From assembly GCF_019285735.1 (NCBI RefSeq), contig NZ_CP079107.1, positions 620,001 to 684,000 on the forward strand: a stretch of DNA of 64,000 nt, in the 5' to 3' direction. Numbering within the stretch: the stretch's first letter is position 1; every line of letters begins with the position of its first letter. Origin of the DNA: Paeniglutamicibacter sp. Y32M11. GTDB lineage: Bacteria > Actinomycetota > Actinomycetes > Actinomycetales > Micrococcaceae. Made by a program: the position numbers and the translations under genes. Positions 60,967 through 64,000 of the stretch are shown here, one piece after another. The notes under the pieces were generated by a model, which worked only from the letters and a program-made list of their open reading frames with translations, searched no databases and had not been told where the DNA came from.

Positions 60967-62427
60967 ATGACCGAAACCATGACGCACATCGATACCGTCC
61001 CCCTGCGCCTGCTGATTGATGGGCGATGGATCGAGGGCGCCGGTAAGGAACTGGAATCCAGTTCCCCGGCCAACCCCGCAACGGTGGTTGCCGCCGGCGG
61101 CACCGCCACCGAGGCCGACGTGCGCACCGCCATGGCTGCCGCACGTGCGGCAGCAGGGGATTGGGCTGCAACGCCGATGGCCGAACGTGGGTCGTACCTG
61201 GCGCGCGCGGCGAGCATCATCATCAACAACGCAGATGCTTGGGGCCATGAACTGGCCCGAGAGGAAGGCAAGACCGCGGCGGAAGGCAAGGGCGAGGTGC
61301 TGCGCGCGGCCCAGATCCTTACCTACTATTCGGCCGAGGGCGACCGGCTGGCCGGGGAAGTGTTCTCCTCTCCGCGCCGCGGTGAAACGATCATGGTCAC
61401 GCGCAAGCCGCTGGGCGTCGTGGGTGTCATCACCCCGTTCAACTTCCCCATCGCGATCCCTACCTGGAAGATCGCCCCGGCGCTGGTCTTCGGCAATACC
61501 GTGGTGTGGAAGCCGGCCTCCACGGTGCCGTTGCTGGCGATGCGGCTGGCCCAGGCCCTGGTGGAGGCGGGACTGCCGGCTGGTGTGCTGAACCTGGTCA
61601 TCGGCTCCGGAACGCTCGGCAACCACATCGTGAACCACCCGGATCTGGACGGGCTCACCTTCACCGGCTCCACGGGAGTGGGCAGAAAGCTCGCGACCAC
61701 CGCAGCAGGCCTGGGTGTTCCGATCCAAGCGGAAATGGGTGGTAAAAACGCCTCGGTGGTGCTCGACGATGCGGATCTTGATCTCGCCGTGGAACAGGTA
61801 CTATTCGGGGCCTTCCGCTCCACCGGGCAGAAGTGCACAGCCACCTCGCGGCTCATCGTGCAGGAGGGCATCGCCGATGCCTTCATGGCCCGGTTGCACG
61901 AACGCCTCACCGAGTGGAAGACCGGGGAACCAACCGATCCCTCGGTGCAAATGGGACCGGTGGTCTCCGTCTCGGCGGCGCAGGAAATTCGTGCCGGCAT
62001 TGCCGCATCGATCGATGCGGGCGCAACGGTTCGCTTTGAGGGTGATGTTGCTGGCCTCGGCGATGCCTTCGTGGCCCCGACGGTCCTGGAGCTGCCCAAC
62101 GGAGAGAACAATGCCTGGCGTGAGGAGTTCTTTGGCCCGGTGTTAGCGGTGCGCAGGGTCACCACCACGCAGGACGCCTTCGCGGCGGCGAATGACTCCG
62201 AATATGGTCTGAGCTGTGCACTATTCACGCAGGATCTTTCCAAGGCGCTGGCCGCGATGGAAGATATCGACGTGGGCATTTTGCATGTGAATTCCGAATC
62301 GGCCGGTGCCGATCCGCACGTTCCGTTTGGTGGGGCCAAAAAGAGTGGATACGGCCCGAAGGAACAGGGCGGCGCTGCCAAGGAATTCTTCACACATACC
62401 ACCACGGTGTACCTGCGCGGAGCATAA
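60967..62427 (+). CDS. gabD: Semialdehyde dehydrogenase (succinate/glutarate semialdehyde type)
   Basis: NAD(P)-dependent aldehyde dehydrogenase of 486 residues. The catalytic Cys is in STGQKCTATSR, the general base Glu is in IQAEMGGKNASVVL, and the nucleotide loop reads GVITPFNFPIAIPTWKIAPALVFGNTVVWKPAS. The sequence is closest to the group that includes 2-oxoglutarate semialdehyde and succinate semialdehyde dehydrogenases. AGAGG lies 7 bases before ATG 60967. In this operon it should convert glutarate semialdehyde (or succinate semialdehyde) to the dicarboxylate. Confidence 0.89.
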   Translation: MTETMTHIDTVPLRLLIDGRWIEGAGKELESSSPANPATVVAAGGTATEADVRTAMAAARAAAGDWAATPMAERGSYLARAASIIINNADAWGHELAREEGKTAAEGKGEVLRAAQILTYYSAEGDRLAGEVFSSPRRGETIMVTRKPLGVVGVITPFNFPIAIPTWKIAPALVFGNTVVWKPASTVPLLAMRLAQALVEAGLPAGVLNLVIGSGTLGNHIVNHPDLDGLTFTGSTGVGRKLATTAAGLGVPIQAEMGGKNASVVLDDADLDLAVEQVLFGAFRSTGQKCTATSRLIVQEGIADAFMARLHERLTEWKTGEPTDPSVQMGPVVSVSAAQEIRAGIAASIDAGATVRFEGDVAGLGDAFVAPTVLELPNGENNAWREEFFGPVLAVRRVTTTQDAFAAANDSEYGLSCALFTQDLSKALAAMEDIDVGILHVNSESAGADPHVPFGGAKKSGYGPKEQGGAAKEFFTHTTTVYLRGA

Positions 62428-62438
62428 GGAACTTTATT

Positions 62439-62488
62439 GTGAGGCACCCGCCGTCATCCGGCTCGAGAGGATGCCGCGGGTGCCTCAC
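62439..62488 (+). terminator. Stem-loop between the dehydrogenase genes
   Basis: GTGAGGCACCCGC (62439-62451) pairs perfectly with GCGGGTGCCTCAC (62476-62488), and an inner helix CATCC/GGATG extends it. No T run follows, so read-through to the next gene is possible. Confidence 0.7.
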
Positions 62489-62564
62489 GTCGTGTCTACG
62501 ATAAGCATCGGGCCTGGCCGGAAACCTGAGCCAGCGAACAACTGACGATAGTACGGAGCCAAGA

Positions 62565-63443
62565 GTGAGCGTAGAAAACAGCATTGAGAACATTTCCACC
62601 ATCCTGATCATTGGTGCCGGGACCATGGGACGGCAGATCGCCATGAGTGCCGCCCTGGCCGGATACAGCACGATCATTCAGGATATTTCCCAAGACGGTC
62701 TGGCCGCGGCACGTACCGAACTTGAGGGCTGGGCCGCTTCCCGGGTGGCTAAGGGGAAGTTGGAGCAAGTGGCGGCAACCGCCGCCCTGGATGCTCTGGC
62801 CTACAGCACCGACCTAGATTCCGCCGCGGCCAACGCTGACTTCGTGATTGAGGCCGCCACCGAGCGCTTAGAGATCAAGACGGCCATCTTCGAGAAGCTC
62901 GGCATCCTGGCTCCCGCTCACGCCATTCTGGCCACCAATTCTTCGACGCTGGGCTCATCCAAGGTGGCCGCGGCCACCGGCCGGCCCACGCAAGTCTGCA
63001 ATATGCACTTCTTCAACCCCGCGCTGGTGATGAAGTGTGTAGAGGTGGTGCGCCATGAGGAAACGAGTGATGCGACGGTAGCCACCACCATGGAATTGGC
63101 ACGGCGGCTGGGCAAAGAACCGGTGCTGATCAACCGCGAAATTCCCGGATTTATTGCCAACCGACTAATGGGTGCCATCCAGCGGGAGGCGCTCTTCTTG
63201 GCCGATTCGGGGATCGCTAGCATCGAAGACATCGACACGACTGCCCGCACCGCGTTGGGTCACCCGATGGGTCCCTTTGCGCTGATGGATATGGTGGGCC
63301 TCGACGTCATCGACTTCATTGCTCAGGCCACGTACGCGGAGACCGGAGCGGACACCGATGCCCCCAATCAGCGTATTGCTGCCTTGGTTGCCGAGGGCAA
63401 GCTGGGACGCAAATCGGGCAGGGGCTTCTACGACTACAAATAA
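62565..63443 (+). CDS. 3-hydroxyacyl-CoA dehydrogenase (3-hydroxybutyryl-CoA type)
   Basis: NAD-dependent soluble dehydrogenase of 292 residues, the standalone short form. The NAD site is LIIGAGTMGRQIAMSAALAGY, the catalytic His is in NMHFFNPALVMKCVEVV, and the Glu of the dyad lies in the REIPGFIANRL region with its conserved Asn. GTG 62565 is the start. It would oxidise 3-hydroxybutyryl-CoA to acetoacetyl-CoA, the step after crotonyl-CoA hydration. No enoyl-CoA hydratase or thiolase is found in the window, so those would come from elsewhere. Confidence 0.88.
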   Translation: MSVENSIENISTILIIGAGTMGRQIAMSAALAGYSTIIQDISQDGLAAARTELEGWAASRVAKGKLEQVAATAALDALAYSTDLDSAAANADFVIEAATERLEIKTAIFEKLGILAPAHAILATNSSTLGSSKVAAATGRPTQVCNMHFFNPALVMKCVEVVRHEETSDATVATTMELARRLGKEPVLINREIPGFIANRLMGAIQREALFLADSGIASIEDIDTTARTALGHPMGPFALMDMVGLDVIDFIAQATYAETGADTDAPNQRIAALVAEGKLGRKSGRGFYDYK

Positions 63444-63454
63444 GGACGCGGCGC

Positions 63455-63886
63455 TCAGAAGCTTTCGGGCTGCGCGCCGAAAATGAAGTGCCGCCCGGAG
63501 ATATTGGTGGCCTCGATCTTAACCCAGCTCTCCTTCTGTGTGGGCGTCCATGGGGACACTCCGGTGGCCCGTGCGATCTCGATTTCGGCTTCGGTTTGAA
63601 GTTGGCGCGCGGTGCCATGGACAACCACGGACCAGGCCTCGTCCGAAAGTATGCCGTCGGCTTCGAATGCCACCGTATCGTGCACCGTCAGCGCCGCGAG
63701 CTTCTCGCCCGGGGCGGTGCGAATGTAGATAATCCGCTCGGAAAGACCGAAATTCAACGGGAAGATATCGACCGCGCCACCCACTGCCGTGGCAAGCCGT
63801 CCGTGGCTGGTATGCTCCAGCAGATTCCACGACTGTTCGGGGGTTAAATCCAGGACGGGCTTATCTGCATCATGGTCAAACATCAT
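63455..63886 (-). CDS. Pyridoxamine-5'-phosphate-oxidase-like (PPOX) flavoprotein
   Basis: FMN- or F420-binding split-barrel protein of 143 residues. The opening LTPEQSWNLLEHTSHGRLATAVGGAVDIFPLNF and the strand pattern IIYIRTAPGEKLAALTVHDTVAFEADGI match small PPOX proteins, and SVVVHGTARQL is the late conserved strand. ATG 63886 or ATG 63883 can start it. It converges on the 3-hydroxyacyl-CoA dehydrogenase gene with an 11-base gap. The substrate is unknown; the family reduces small electrophiles or nitro compounds. Confidence 0.83.
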   Translation of the reverse strand: MMFDHDADKPVLDLTPEQSWNLLEHTSHGRLATAVGGAVDIFPLNFGLSERIIYIRTAPGEKLAALTVHDTVAFEADGILSDEAWSVVVHGTARQLQTEAEIEIARATGVSPWTPTQKESWVKIEATNISGRHFIFGAQPESF

Positions 63887-63896
63887 GTGAACAGTA

Positions 63897-63913
63897 TTCT
63901 ACGCATTGTAGAA
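63897..63913. promoter_or_regulatory. Inverted repeat before the PPOX gene
   Basis: TTCTAC-N5-GTAGAA is a perfect 6-bp dyad, extended outward by AGTATT and AAATACT with one bulged base. It lies 10 bases upstream of the PPOX start in the 32-base gap to the next gene. Confidence 0.45.
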
Positions 63914-63918
63914 AAATA

Positions 63919-64000
63919 CTAGGGGTGGGGCGGAAGCATCTCGATACGCTCCGGCGAGTCATCCTTCCGATCCACCGCCTGTCCGCGCATCGTGAAAGAC
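63919..64000 (-). CDS. C-terminal end of a protein cut by the window edge
   Basis: Read on the minus strand from the window edge, an open frame encodes 26 residues (FTMRGQAVDRKDDSPERIEM and a short tail) and stops at TAG 63921-63919. It would belong to a gene upstream of the PPOX gene on the same strand. The charged composition looks like coding sequence, but the stretch is too short to identify a family. Confidence 0.4.
   Translation of the reverse strand, partial: SFTMRGQAVDRKDDSPERIEMLPPHP

Overview
The window is high-GC actinobacterial DNA, most like Arthrobacter and its relatives (Micrococcaceae). This rests on gene content (heterotetrameric sarcosine oxidase next to creatinase, GntR-type inositol regulation, PucR regulators), frequent GTG/TTG starts and strong AGGAG ribosome binding sites. 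No rRNA, tRNA, CRISPR, insertion sequence or prophage was seen. The window reads as a chromosomal stretch of catabolic modules, each with its own regulator and transporter.

Layout. (1) 1-13221: myo-inositol/sugar module. It holds iolB and a GntR/UTRA regulator on the minus strand, a broken Gfo/Idh/MocA gene plus an intact one, a divergent LacI regulator, two tandem substrate-binding lipoproteins, a permease, a single-domain ATPase, two more Gfo/Idh/MocA dehydrogenases (one iolG-like) and an iolE-like isomerase/dehydratase. Four copies of a TGTCCTRACA-like dyad tie the module together. iolC, iolD and iolA are absent and may lie left of the window. (2) 13253-15584: ferritin-like/VIT iron transporter, a DinB protein and a doubtful small gene. 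(3) 15705-24232: Na+/solute symporter, XRE-cupin regulator, large APC permease, a small membrane-protein/winged-helix module with tandem operators, then a ureohydrolase and a TPP decarboxylase that fit guanidino-compound (2-ketoarginine) breakdown. (4) 24265-27044: TipAL-type MerR regulator, formate/nitrite-type transporter, histidine phosphatase.

(5) 27059-46398: creatinine/sarcosine and one-carbon module. It contains purU (frameshifted), soxG-A-D-B, glyA and a GntR/FCD regulator; then PucR, an NCS1 permease, creatininase, an MHS-type MFS transporter, creatinase, an Fcy1-type deaminase, an IclR regulator and a cupin. Read together: creatinine to creatine to sarcosine plus urea, then glycine and a one-carbon unit, then serine through GlyA. 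(6) 46418-53848: alpha/beta hydrolase, FAD dehydrogenase, several small proteins, an inositol-monophosphatase-family protein and a MarR/DHA2 efflux pair.

(7) 53990-63443: APC permease, CaiB/BaiF CoA-transferase, PucR, omega-aminotransferase, glutaryl-CoA dehydrogenase, semialdehyde dehydrogenase and 3-hydroxyacyl-CoA dehydrogenase. The best joint reading is 5-aminovalerate (a lysine product) to glutarate semialdehyde, glutarate, glutaryl-CoA, crotonyl-CoA and on to acetoacetyl-CoA. (8) The right edge has a PPOX-family flavoprotein and the end of one more gene. Two genes carry clear lesions: the Gfo/Idh/MocA gene at 1845-2920 and purU.
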